64,000 bases of DNA from Aplysia californica (taxonomy: Eukaryota; Mollusca; Gastropoda; Aplysiida; Aplysiidae). Shown piece after piece: positions 11,488-23,729 of this stretch. Position 1 is the first letter of the stretch, and each line of letters opens with the position of its first letter. The position numbers and the translations under genes are program-made. Where the stretch lies: positions 718,567 through 782,566 of the forward strand of contig NW_004797591.1 of NCBI RefSeq assembly GCF_000002075.1, in the 5' to 3' direction. The notes under the pieces are model-generated. The model did not search any database and was not told where the DNA came from. It worked only from the letters and a program-made list of their open reading frames with translations.

Positions 11488-12600
11488 CAGGGTGACTGCC
11501 AGGCCCTGGGAATTTTTAAAAAATCGCAGAGACCCGGGTAAATACATAAAAGATCTCGAATATTTGGAAACCAAATCCAATAACGTCTTTAAGTTCATTT
11601 CTGCCGGTCGCGATTGTGATATTAATTCGTCTCTGAGAGTACGCTTCACGCGAACTAGCGGCTTTGGCGGCAAGCGGAATTGTGTCACCATGGCTCGACT
11701 GACTGGAAAATCAAGATCTTCTTTCGCTTTCGTTACCCCCCAGAAATTTGTCAGTAATTGTCTGATAACCCAACAATTATTGTAACATGCAGGTTCGGCA
11801 TTACAAACGTGGTGTCGCCATGAAATAAATCAATATTTGTCACTGTGTCGTCACTTGTGGGGGCAACAAAAAAAAAACAAAAAAAAAAAAAGTTGCAGAT
11901 TCTTGTCGGGCTCGTCATTGTGACCGGTCAATGAACCTACGCGCGTTCTGAGCGCTGCGAAGTACAGGACTCTGGAATGGGGGGAGATTATTGATTTTAA
12001 AAAAAAGACGCACTCAGGGATAGGGCTGGACGCAACACCAGAGGACAAAAAAACATACTGGAAGCAAATGTTTAATGTTTAGAATTTGGATTACTACTGT
12101 AGTACTACCACAGCTCTCTACAAAGTAAAGTGTGCGTTGGTGCAGGTCTTGTGTGAAATCGGGAACTGTCATAACTTGTAAGTGTGTTATGGAACTTGGG
12201 GCCTAAGGGTTCGCGTTTCATTGGATTGGTGACAGTAAATTAGATCTCTATATTTTAGCTTTCTGTTCAAGATTCGCAGATTTTTAGTATCACTGCATCT
12301 TTCCCCGCCCGACCCCCCCCCCCCCCCCCCAGTTCTTACACCTTTCACACTGAATAGGTCTACTTGGGCTATTCTACTCTACTTTGAGTTTGAGCATTAA
12401 TGTTTGTCTTTCACGTTCATTATATAGACCTATATATATGATATGAATCATGACGGTCAATATTCTGGTTCTAGGCACAAAACAAGATTCATTTTTATAT
12501 ATAGTTTATATATACTGGCGAATATGATGAAGGGAAAATATTAATAAGTCGCACAAGACCCCAGGCGCCACCACTTTCTGTAGGTAATCAAGATTGTAAA
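11488..12600 (+). mobile_element. hAT-like non-autonomous DNA transposon, partial copy
   Basis: Begins with CAGGGTGACTGCCAGG and is collinear, on the opposite strand, with the element at 45077-46485. Shared blocks include the AAATCAAGATCTTCTTTCGC-type string, TAACATGCAGGTTC, TGACCGGTC, GCGTTGGTGCAGG, TTTCTGTTCAAGATT and GAATAGGTCTACTTG. The matching terminal repeat at the far end is not found, so the right end is missing or too diverged; the boundary at about 12600 is where similarity fades. The C homopolymer near 12315 lies inside it. No transposase is seen. Confidence 0.72.
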
Positions 12601-13200
12601 TATTTGGTACGTGACTCTTATTTGAAATTATCTCCCAAACCCTCAAATTGGTGTGAAATAACCTTGCTTTAATAAATTGATGGTTTTTATTTCAGCATTT
12701 TAGGGTTCAACAGTATAATAATAATGGGTGTTTCGCGAAAATGGGCTTCTGTGGCGATCACCCGGAAAGTTCCTCCTTTTTTAGAATTCTGAGTTGAGAC
12801 CCATGCCAACGGAGGTGGTTACCTGCCCCGGGCAGTCAGGCAGTCCTTAATGTTCTCCCCTGGGATGGTTCTATGTTTTGATGAGTGGCTTGAAGCTTAA
12901 TAACAGCAGCATTGATATCTGGCCAGTGTCATTAAGAGACAAGAGAAGGGGTGGGATGTTCACATTTAGTAAAGCTTCAAACTTTATGCCTTCTACTACA
13001 GTAACTGTTTTGCTGTTTCTTGCCAACATGTTTATTGTTAATGTTGCAAATGATAAGTATTTTATGTCACCGTTAACTCAGTTTGTCATTTTGGAAACAG
13101 GTTGCTTTGATACTGCCTCTTCCCTACATGAAGATAAAAGTCTCATGTTCTTTTGTCTTTACACCACAGATGGAAGTTTGCCACCTAAAAACTAAAGCTT
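12601..13200. other. Intergenic DNA, nothing recognised
   Basis: A 105-residue open frame (12878-13195) has no recognisable motif, and codon choice does not stand out. No gene is supported. Confidence 0.45.
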
Positions 13201-13204
13201 GTCA

Positions 13205-13478
13205 TTGTAACATGATACATTCTGTTATGTGAAAAGATGTGAAAGAGAGAGTGGCGTTGATGCCCTAGTGGTTAGGCTACCGGGCTCATGATCATGAGAT
13301 TGCGGGTTCCGGGGTTCGAGCCTCAGCTCGGTCTGATGTTGTGTCCTTGGGAAAGGCACTTTACATGAATTTCCTGTTTGGCTCGGGCCTTTCGGAGATG
13401 GATGTTAAACTCGGAGGTCCCGCCTCTAAAATAACCTAATAGTGTTGATAGGGGCGTTAAACTTACCATTTCACCATT
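13205..13478 (+). mobile_element. tRNA-derived SINE
   Basis: The tRNA-like head has an A-box-like TAGTGGTTAGGC at 13266-13277 and a B box GGTTCGAGCC at 13313-13322, spaced as in a tRNA promoter. A tail with TGTGTCCTTGGGAAAGGCAC, GTTAAACTCGG and GGGGCGTTAAAC follows, as in widespread invertebrate tRNA-SINEs. A short leader (TTCTGTTATGTGAAAAGATG) precedes the head and is shared with the copy at 13968. Confidence 0.85.
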
Positions 13479-13967
13479 TTCAGATGTGAGAGAGTTTACT
13501 AGTGTGTACAAAACTCACCTTACTGATTTTGACAAAAACTTCAGCTAGAAAATATGAAGTTGCTGGGCTTATACATATATTACATGTGTAGTGATTTTTT
13601 ATTTTTGTATATTTCTTTTTTATGTTGTGTTGAAAGGTTGATGATCTTTCAATTGTTCTTTTATGACATGGGCTAGATGTGACTAATTATTTATAGAATG
13701 TACATATTTTTTTTCTTTTTGATATATATGATATGGGCTTGAATTTTTACTTTTACCAAACAGAAAGCCTTGAGGCAGTCCTGAGGCTTGCACATGGAGG
13801 GTGTTTTATGAAGCAAGTGACCTATAAATTTAAGAGTTGGGAGTTTATTTGTTGACAAAAATTGAACAGCCCTTATGATTTTAAGATGGTAAGTCTCGCT
13901 AAATTGAGATGGATTCTCAGCCTTCTATGATATTTGACTTTCCAATTACGATCCTTTGAAATTAACA

Positions 13968-14043
13968 TACATTCTGTTATGTGAAAAGATGTGAGAGAGA
14001 GAGAGTGGCGTTGATACCCTAGTGGTTAGGCTACCGGGCTCGG
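13968..14043 (+). mobile_element. Truncated copy of the same SINE
   Basis: Repeats the leader and head of the 13205 element through CTACCGGGCTC, then stops abruptly before the B box at a C run. The next stretch, poly-A and AATAAA-like, is low complexity. Confidence 0.8.
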
Positions 14044-15940
14044 CGCCCCCCCCCCCCCCAAAGTTTGAATAAAAAAATAAAAAAATAAAAGAAATAAAAA
14101 AATAAATTAAAAAATGCTCCCTCCCGTGCATTACAATTGTATTTAGAAGGTTTGTTGGTCACAAGGGGCTGAGGTGATTGTTGAACATGTTTTTGTAATC
14201 TCTACATCAGTATTTGATAATAATCCCCCCCCTCCCATTTAAAAAGAAAGAATAACATGCAAAGCTGGTGCCAGAGACAAACACAAGTATTATTTTATTT
14301 GGCTGATGTTGAAGCATTTTTATAGGAGTGAATCTCTTTAAAAAAAATTGTTCTTACATGTCTGTGGTGAAATGGGGCCTGCTGAGTGTGCAAGTACATT
14401 AATTTTGTTTTCTTTTGTACATGAATAAAGCGTTGAGTGCATTGTATGCTACTGCTGAGACTTAATCTTGAGCTCTCAATGGGGAGTGGTCCAAGGTTGA
14501 ACGCTCCAGATTTGGAGACACTGGTACCCTGAATTGAGATCTTGCATACACATCTGTTTCAATACAAGTTATGTTCGTTATTTTTTTACTTCCAGGAAAA
14601 TAAAAATTCCTCCAGGGATTTCTGAAAGCTGTAGTTTAGAAAATGGAACCAAAGTGCTTGCTGTCCTTCTGTGATATAGTGGAGAAGCCATGACACTGGC
14701 AGCCTCTTTTCTCTTGACCCTTCGTCCAGGCCTTGGCAGAGACATAGAGGTAGCCTTCAGACTAGGACTTGTAAGGGGATGAGCCAAACAGAGCAGGGGG
14801 ATGCTACTATTTTGGGGAGATGGGGGGTGGGGAGGGAAATGACTGCAATAGAAAAGGGAAGTGCAGCACACAAGAGTTTGGTCCCATAGCTCTTTGTTAT
14901 CTAAGATTGTTTTCGAAATTGACCGAAGGAAAAAGAAACTGAGATAAGAAATGAGAGAATGGGTGGGCACTGGGTTCGTAGGTGGGTCCTGTTATGTTTA
15001 CAGTGTTTTCAAAACTATTACTGCCCTTATCATTTATTGTTATCGACCAGGAGACCAGGCAAGCTTATTCTCAGGAAGCATAGTTACATTAAGCAACACT
15101 AAGGTAACTCAGCTTCAGAAAGAATTATGGGTTCATGTTTTTCTAATTCTCTCACCATACTAGTACAAGCTGTTAGTTATTATTTGAATCTGTAGTTATT
15201 CTAGAAACATTTTTGTTGCCAGTATGATATGTCAGGTTTTTTTTCGTGTTTGTGGAATTACTGCATAAACTTAAAGCAGAATATATGGTCATGACAAGAT
15301 CAAGTTATCCATGTTTGACTGTATTTGATTTGATATCTTAATTCAAATGTGTAAGCAGTCTTAGACTTCCTTTTGCACACTCAGAGATTTCTACCACTCT
15401 AATACTAATATGGCATGGTCTCTTCCTGTGGTGTAGTAAGTATTCCGGACCAGTTTTAGTGAACCACTTGATTCAGATTTTTAGGTATTTTTATACGTTA
15501 GTTTGTGTAATATGTGACACCTGTGACTTGCAGTAACTTGTATTGATGTGGACTGCGATCTGCTGTATTGGTATTAACTGAATTGGTTACGTAAACGAAC
15601 ATTTTCTGTCATTCTGTAACAGGATGCTTTCTGGACTATTAAATAATTATGTGATGCAATAGGAATATAAGCTCTTTTTCCTGTCTTCTTTTCAAGTCTT
15701 TGAGTAGCTTTTGCTGTAGATTGCTGGCTCAGATAATCTGCCTGTCCATGTTGTCCAGTCCCTAGGTCTTCTTTTGTATCACCCCTCTCTAGCTCAATAT
15801 GGCTCTAAGTTGGAACAGATTACAACTTAGAGGAAAATAACTGATAGTAGTGATAGTATTTGTGAGGCTTTCTGACAACCTGGGTTACGTTTTGGATGTT
15901 GGCCTTATGGAAAAAGATATTAAAAATTTATAGATTGAAT
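14044..15940. other. Intergenic DNA, nothing recognised
   Basis: Contains C and A homopolymers (about 14045-14115). A 130-residue minus-strand frame (14578-14970) has no recognisable domain or homologous splice structure. No gene is supported. Confidence 0.45.
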
Positions 15941-16117
15941 GGTTGAGTTTGTACATTTTATTAGTATGAAATGATAAAAGACATAAAACTTGGAGAAAAT
16001 GACATCATTTGGCAATCCACAAATTTGACCCCTGTGTAAATTTTCGGCCAATGCCTCCTTATGTGGATTGCAAGAAGTAATTCATTTTGTCATGAGGCCT
16101 CACATTTTATGACACTG
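15941..16117 (+). repeat. Dispersed repeat, partner of 9241-9425
   Basis: Same block order as the 9241 copy, with moderate divergence and a few length changes. Confidence 0.7.
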
Positions 16118-17084
16118 ATCAACTAACTGAGTGATTTACTCAGGCCTTGATAATGCAGTCAATTTTCTTTTTAAGGCCTATGACATATTTTAGCAAATGT
16201 TCATTACCTTTGAGGAAAGTTACTTGAAGGTCATATCCGCTAGCTAACATGCCTTGAATCTGTGGGTTTGTACGGGCCTCAGGGATGGGAAGGTGGATGA
16301 TATGGAGCACTGGTCATCTTGGAGGACAAATATTTTATCTTTGTCCAAAACCTAAGAAACTAGTCTGAGTTTGGAAAAAAGCCCCCATATGTATGTAAAT
16401 GTCAGCTTAAGGGAGATATCTAAGGGGGGATGGGATGGTACGAGTATGAAATATTTTGTCTTTTTATTTCTCTTCTTTGTATAGAGCTATATAAAATTTA
16501 TATATATAGAAGCTGTCTGTGGATATGAGGTTTAGCTACGTAATGAAATATTTTATTTTTGTAATGATTTTTTGTGGGGTGTGCTTACGGTGCTGTTTTA
16601 TTTATGTAAAAAATCTTGACTTGGTTTTCAGGCAACTCAGCCTCAAAATCCCCGTGACTACTTATCCAAACTGTGTGCCTAACAGGAATAAAATTATGGT
16701 ACTACTTCTTATTTCAGATTTATTACATCTTTGGCACACCCAAACTTTGAGGGAATGATGTAGGGTTCATGGGATTCTACTTTTACTTTTAACTTGTTGA
16801 ATGTTACTTTTCCTTTGTCAAAGCTCTTGCGAACTCGTCTGTACAGGGTTCATTGTTCTGCTTTGTTTGTTGAACTTATATATATTTATATTTGATTACA
16901 ACTGTCAAACTGATTATTATTTATGTCTAAAGCTGCATTTTTGTGATAGCTGTGTGGGGTTTTATAATTTTTGCACTGTATCTTGTGGGAACGACTGCTT
17001 ATGTTATGTACACTATAATAATAAATTTGTTTGATATACTTTCTGTTTTGATTTTGTTCCTTTTTTGTATACAATTTTAGAGAA

Positions 17085-17270
17085 GTGGAAGTGGGTGGTT
17101 GGCGGGTGCTCTGGTTTGATTTGCTCCTTCTTTCCTATCGAACATTTGTCGTCCTTTTCTCCCCTCCTTCTATTTTATGTTTGTTACTCTCTTGTATTGT
17201 GACACCTCTAATCTTCAGCACTTATATGACCTTATTGTGTTGCAAGTGCCATAAAACTTACCAAAACTAA
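17085..17270 (-). repeat. Dispersed repeat family B, intact copy
   Basis: Read on the minus strand it runs from TTTTATGGCACTTGCAACAC through AAGGTCATATAAGTGC, ACAAGAGAGTAACAAACA and AGGAAAGAAGGAGCAAA to CACCCGCCAACCAC. It shares its head and the ACAAGAGAGT(A/G)ACAAACA block with family A, so B looks like a shorter relative of A. This copy is the uninterrupted version of the repeat split at 23663-24896. Confidence 0.85.
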
Positions 17271-20244
17271 AATTAAGAGAAGTGGAAGCCATTGGCCTCA
17301 ATGACTGTCCACCTCTGATAAACACTGGTGGTCATAGACCTCTGCTTGCTTTATGAACTGGGTGTAACTTAATGTAAGACAAGTGCCGGAAATTTTTTTT
17401 CTTACTAGTTGCCTGATTGTTCACTCCTCCTCTGTTATGTTAGTCTCAGTCTTCCCATGATTTTTTTGTTGTCTTAGAGTTCAGAGTAAGATGTTGATTC
17501 CCCTAAGCCTTTCTGATTTGACAGATACCTTGGAAATTTGCCCTTTTGTGTTTGTTTATTGAACTGAAAGTATTGAAAGCCGTAAAAATATTTTTTGCAG
17601 TTGTTTTTTTTGTACGGAGGTCACATTGGATGAGTATAAAATTCTTTTAAATTTAGTCAAATCTCACCGAACTAAGTTAATACCAAGTTTTTCTTCAGGG
17701 TCCACTTCATTCAGCTGATCATAATATCATTCTAATTAAGATCAGTGACGGCGCAAGGAGTTGTGCAGAGTGTTTAGTGAACAGGCTGGCAAAATTAACA
17801 GGTGGATGTCAACATTTGAACAGATCAAATCTTTTATAGGCGGGCTACAAACGGGCAGTCAGCGGTGCAGCACTGTGATTGGCCAGTCCAGTGATGAGAG
17901 AGGTGGGGTAGGCACATTGAGGGCAGGCGGCAGAGAGAGATGGTGGGGAGAGACGCGTTATGTGAGCCACTTCAAAAGTGATGTGCCTTTGGGTCCCTAG
18001 GAACTTTTTTTTCCTCTTTAGGCTACTTAAGTACTCTTTGGACAAAATTGTTTTGAGGTGACGATAGGCCAAAAAGTAAAAGAAGAGGAGAGTTGCGATC
18101 GTTGATGACGCATGGAGCACCCCGTCTTCCGAAGACCCCAGTTCTACATTCAAGTAATTCTTTGGAAATTGAATGCTGAACACAGTAGTTTTTAAAAAAA
18201 ATTAGATATCTCAAGTAGTTTTTGAGATATTGCAGATTTTGTGAAGTAGGGTATAAAGAAATTTATTTTGAGAAAATTAGCTTTTAAGTTTAGGACACAT
18301 ACAAACTTGAAAAAAATGATGATTCAATTGTTTCTAATGTATTAATTTCCAATTTGGCATTCAGTTGACATCAATATATGACGATTATAATTCAATGGTA
18401 AAACAGAGCGGGAAAGAGAAAACATGCTTCAAGAATATATTTTAATACTTTCTTAAAGCAGTTTTCATTATCTCTTTAAAAAATACCCTTGTCTCAAAAT
18501 TATTAAAAATATATAATATTCAGAAGTCAAATCAATAAAAACCCTTTTAACACATTGTTAAAAAATGGTGGAACTAGATCATTTTTTCATGGAAATACAT
18601 TTTGGTCAAAAAAGTGATTTTTTGTCATTATCAGCCAGTAGCTCAAAATGGTCTGTGATGATTTTTGCCTGATACCTTTCTTTAGGCACACACACAATTT
18701 TTCGGTAATTCCACTTTGCATTTTCTATACCGCGATTTTTCTTCTGGAACCAAAAGTCCCGCTATAGCCATGTTCTACAGTATCAATTTACGACTTTAAG
18801 GTAATTTGATTGGTTCTGCCACCTTACACTGAGTATGAATAGATATTAATTTTGGGATGTCTCGTCCTACATAATAGTGGGTCAATTCCAACTTTATGCA
18901 GTGTTTTCTTGGTTGCTAGCCCCGAGAATCGGTGAGAGAGTATTAGCTTGTTGTGTGTACTGGAACTGGAATGCGTTTTTTTTGTGTGCTGTAGTGTGAG
19001 TGATAAAACATGTTTACACTTTGCTTGAGAAGTCATGCAATGCCAGTGCTTCTCAAAAAAGTGAACACATAGCTCTGACCTATCAGTCAAAAGGATTTTA
19101 TTCGTTGTATTAGCTCACCGAGGCCAGCTGCTTCCATTTCTTTTAACTTTTATAGCCTGTTCACAATTACTCAGTAATGGGATAAATAATTTTAAAAACT
19201 CATGTTCTTGTAGCCTTTAGTTCAGTTGGCATCACCTTGGACAGCAGTGTAAGGGACTTTGGTTAAAATCTGCAATAGGGCACTAATCATCTTGGATTAG
19301 ATTGTCCGTTATGGCCCTCCACCGACTGGGCTGGGTTCTTTCCACATTGGACTCAAAATTTTTAGAGTCTTGTCTCATGTGTATAGAACTTGGTGTCGAA
19401 AGGGGCATTAAAACCCATTAAAGTTTTATGTACGCAACCAATACAGCTAGTCCTTGTGGCTTACTCATACTTTCTTCTTGGACAAGCCAGAAAATTACTA
19501 GAAAACACAATCGTTAACAAAATAAACGCTTGGCAATATTGTTCAGAAACCTTCCAGTTTATTATCATTAAATCTCACTCATGAACTGGTATTATTAACA
19601 AACTGTACAGAATGCAGCTACACACCTCATAGACCTAACGTATGTACAGAAGGGGAGAAAGCAACATTCACTCTGCACATAAAAATCTTCTGAGCATACT
19701 ACAAAGCAGCAGTCAAAGCTGCTACCAAAGTCTCTCATTCATCCAAAGGTCAGTGTCAGAAAAAACCCTAACAAAAACCAAAAGGCAGAAACAAGTCAAG
19801 CAAATCCTGTTTACCTGCAAGTTCTCATCCACACTTGCACTATCAATGAGATATAGCATCTATGTTTGCGACAAAACATAACTACACTAACACAAACAGA
19901 ATGCATGCACCACGGTAAGGATCTAACAACTATGAAACAATAAATTATGAAACATGTTTCTGAAAAAAAGAGAATAAAGCTTTTCGAATTGGTCACTCTT
20001 TTCTCAAGAATACATTCCCACTCCAAAGTCCTGAAAAAGGGATCACAAAAACTCTATGCTATGAGATTTCGGTGGTACCAGTACATGAAAAATGTGCACT
20101 CATTCTTAACAAAAGGAATAGCAATACACAATTGGAAAGCAGTTTGTTTAAACTTTTTTACCTCTGCAAGGGAAATATATAAAGAAACAATCTGGGTTGA
20201 GGAAAACTTAAATACAATTAAGTTGTAGGAACAGACCTTTGTAT
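17271..20244. other. Intergenic DNA, no supported gene
   Basis: Scattered short open frames on both strands, none with a recognisable domain. The 18190-18800 part is unusually AT-rich with short internal repeats (for example GATATCTCAAGTAGTTTTTG). The 19380-20230 part has several adjacent open frames of 60-90 codons, possibly a very decayed non-LTR element, but no diagnostic motif survives. Confidence 0.4.
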
Positions 20245-20890
20245 AGGTAACGTAAACACGGCCTCGCGGGCACCCGCGGCCTTCCGACGGCGTGGTATCG
20301 GTGAAATCGGGGTAATTCCGATCGCTGTTTCTGTGCTCTTTCGCTATAAAACACCAAATGCCGTACACCTTGTAAAAGTTCAGCTTTTCCTCGTTACAAT
20401 GGTGTAAGTTGTTTTTATGTCCTATTAGTAGGAGCTGGAGAATCGCCGACGAAAGCGAAGCCCCTCGCTGTCGGAATGCGTGGTCGGCCGGTTGAAAAAT
20501 TGACACGGGTGCATTCAAATGCTTCGCGGAACGAGGAATGATTAAGTACCGTCTTTTCATTGGCGGAGAACTGTAGAGCTTTAAACGGGCTTTCCCGTGG
20601 TTTTGCCGTTCGCGTTTAAATAGAAAGCTTTTAAAAATACTGTCAAAATATTTAAAGATCACTTTTTACCCATAATATGTAAAATGCCGGCTTAAAAAAT
20701 ATTTCTAATGAAAGATCAGCTTATTTCCTATTAGAATAAAGTAAATTGCTTGGAATTATTTTTCATCAATCCTTCCGCGAGACTCAGAAAGCATGTGACC
20801 CCGCACGCGGGGTACACTACAGAATAGAGCCGACTCGCTCGCCGCGGGGCCTGGTGCTGCGCCGGCCGGGTCAACGCTTGGTGTTTTTGT
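20245..20890. other. GC- and CpG-rich island in AT-rich DNA
   Basis: Two CpG-rich blocks (about 20255-20620 and 20790-20885) contrast sharply with their flanks. They include short palindromes such as CGCGGGCACCCGCGG and CCCCGCACGCGGGG, and TATAAAA near 20345. A 202-codon minus-strand frame crosses it but has no recognised motif. It may be a promoter-type island or an unclassified repeat. Confidence 0.45.
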
Positions 20891-23261
20891 CGAAATAACG
20901 ACAGATCATCGTGTTTGAGGCGATAAAGTACTGATTTGTAATGATCTCACAGTCTTGAAAAAAATTAGGCTCCATATATTTGTTATAGTGATTGTACTCT
21001 GTTAATGTGGAGATGTTCAGTGCTCTTGGTACTCTTTTATTGTCTGTCAAACATGGGGTTGCAGCCAGTGACTGACTTTAACAAATTTGATCAAATTTTA
21101 AACAACTACCATTTTCTCAAAAATTGACTGAGAGGTCAAAGAATGGTACCAAAATGCTCAAAGGATATAGGCCTTTCAAATGGAACTGATAAATTTGGCA
21201 TACAGCTACTTTGAAAATTTAGTTTCTGGTACCCACTTTGTATTATATTATAAGCAAGTTTCAATTGAACCATTTCAAGAGTACAATACTTTTAAAAAAT
21301 TGGAATCTGGGTCACTGCTATAGTCTACATGATACATTCAGAATCAAGACAGCTTTAATATGATATTTTTCAAGGAATCATTGTCAGTGCAAAGACATGC
21401 GACTATTAACCCAATCCCGATATCAGGACTTGGGGACTTTTAAACCCATTGGAAGTGACAGGACCAACAGTAGGAATCAAATTTGGTTCAAGATTGCCAG
21501 CATTCAGCGAGGAGCCAGTAACAGGACTTGTAATGTCAATGTTCTTTGGATCTAGATAGCCAGCACCCAGGGACAGATCTGTTCCAGAAGCAGGACTCCC
21601 AACCTCAGTGGTCTTTGAAACACCAAAAAGCTGCAAATAATAGGGCACAAACGGCAAAGGAAGCAAGTAACTATGTTTTCTGGCTTCTACAACTGACACA
21701 AGCATTTAAAAAATCAGACAGGGAAGCATGTTCCAGGATACCAAACATGGATAAAAGTAACTTAAAATTACAAAATACATTCATGTGCCAGAGCAATCCT
21801 CATAATAAACACTTGAATTTACTTGAAATAGTCTAGACCCATCACCATGGTTTGAACTAAAAATGATGGCAATCTTTTACACCTCTAGAAAAACTGTAAT
21901 GTCATTTCGTACATCTCATATCTCTTACATATATTAATTTATATGCACATGTATGCAACTGGGCGTGCCTGAGAGCTATCAAAGATGATTTCCTGTAAGG
22001 ATAATTCAATATCAGGACTCCTGCTACTTTCAAACACTGGCATAAATGAATGTTTACTATATTTGTAAACAACACAGACTTTGTTGTAGCATGGTATGTA
22101 CAAAGCTGTGGTACAGCTGACGGAGCCTTTTCTCTTTCTTAAACCAGAACTGAACTTAAACAGACACTTCTCCAGCAATGACAAGCACATGGTACATGCT
22201 CACAGACACCCACAAAGAACAATGCTGTTTCAGTAAGACACAGAATACACATCTGCAAAAAGTGTGAAAGGCCATTTCACGGAAACAAAACTGTTAAGGG
22301 CTCAAAATGACCCAGCAACAAATTCCCTTGTCCTTACATTCTGTTGAGATGAAGTCACTCATGTACTAACTTGTAGTAAACACAAACAGAACTCTCAAAA
22401 CTGGCTAAACCAACAAATTCTCAAAAGACAAAAGACAAAACAAAACCTCCAAATAACCCCACCCCAAAAACAAAACAACTAAGCCATGAAAAGGGCTAAT
22501 TGCTTTGACTTGCATGTGTTATTTTTAAAATTTAATTCCTTCTTTAAAAAAATGACTACTTTTCATTTCCTTAACTTGTATCACTTCATTTTCATCGTGT
22601 GAATATATCATGTATAACTTCCATTCAATTCTTTGTCTTTCACTACAACATTTTTTCCCCGTTTGATGGACTAGAAAAACAACAAACAATGAATTTTTCG
22701 CCAGACGGCAAGATAAACATATTTCTCCACAAACTGAGATAATATTAATATTATAAAAGCAAAAGGAGAAAACAAAACCGAAACCTGCAGTACACAGAGA
22801 AGTGATAATTAGGTGAGCACTAAATTCAGGGATAAAATGTAGTAACTTAAATATCAGGAAAATTACAGGATCAAATGTGAAAACAGAAACTTATGAAAAG
22901 GAAATCTTCAAGCAATTTCTTGAAGAAAACAGCAACATGTGGCATGCTGATCCTTCCAGCATCAACTCTTTAGTTCCTAGGTCTTATAACAAAGTGCCAT
23001 AAATACAAACTCACAAATATATTTTGAAAATATATTAAAACTAAAGGTAGGAACAATGAAAAATAGGGTCTTTACCCTTGAAAATATTCCAGTCAACAAA
23101 ACATTTCCACTTACTGTCGATGAATCTCTGATTTTAGCAGCCACCTTTAATCAATGATGATGAAAAAGAAGTTACATTCTGTGTTAATTAGGGTGGGTTT
23201 GTTTTTTTTCAATAGAGGAGAAAGTACTTCTTTTTGTTTTTTAAAGTGTTTTTTTAAATTT
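20891..23261. other. Intergenic DNA, no supported gene
   Basis: A-rich on the plus strand; only short frames without recognisable domains. Part of it could be Miro 3' flanking or UTR sequence, but no polyadenylation site could be fixed. Confidence 0.4.
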
Positions 23262-23656
23262 TAGTAGTAATAGTAGAGGGTTTTACGGCGCTCGCAACTG
23301 CATAAGGTCATTTGAGCGCCAAGGGGCGGGTGATAACAGAGAAGTCTTTACAGGGAATCAAACTTACTCTGCTCACCTCTCTAGCTTCAAAAGCACAAGG
23401 TCTGCTTCAACTACCAAGGCACCCCGGAAATAGCAGGTCACAAGAGAGTGACAAACATACAAAAGAAGTAGAGAAATTTTACAATAGTAAGGATTAGGAA
23501 AGAAAAAGCAGCAGTTCCCTGTTGTAGATCAGGCACAGTTATGAGCGTGACATGAATCAGCCCATTTACAATTCTACTGTGCTTGAACGAGAAATGTCCC
23601 CCTTTTGGGAATGGCCTAAAGACACTACAGTCAGTGGCACTGCCCCGGGGGGGACT
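23262..23656 (+). repeat. Dispersed repeat family A, copy 2
   Basis: Forward copy from TTTTACGGCGCTCGCAACTG to GCACTGCCCCGGGGGGGAC, directly followed by the head of a family B repeat. Contains the shared block GTCACAAGAGAGTGACAAAC. Confidence 0.9.
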
Positions 23657-23729
23657 TTTAAAGTGTTTTACCTCACTTGCAACACAATAAGGTCATATAA
23701 GTGCCGAAGATTAGAAGCGTTACAAGAGA
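23657..23729 (+). repeat. Dispersed repeat family B, left half (interrupted)
   Basis: Matches the head of the family B copy at 17085-17270 up to TTACAAGAGA, where an inserted element begins. The right half resumes at 24791. Confidence 0.85.

Noticed and set aside
14578-14970. Minus-strand frame of 130 codons
   Set aside because: No domain recognised; low-complexity Ser/Pro content and no supporting exon structure.
20054-20662. A 202-codon minus-strand frame
   Set aside because: It crosses a CpG-rich island, where stop codons are rare by composition; no domain or splice context is seen.
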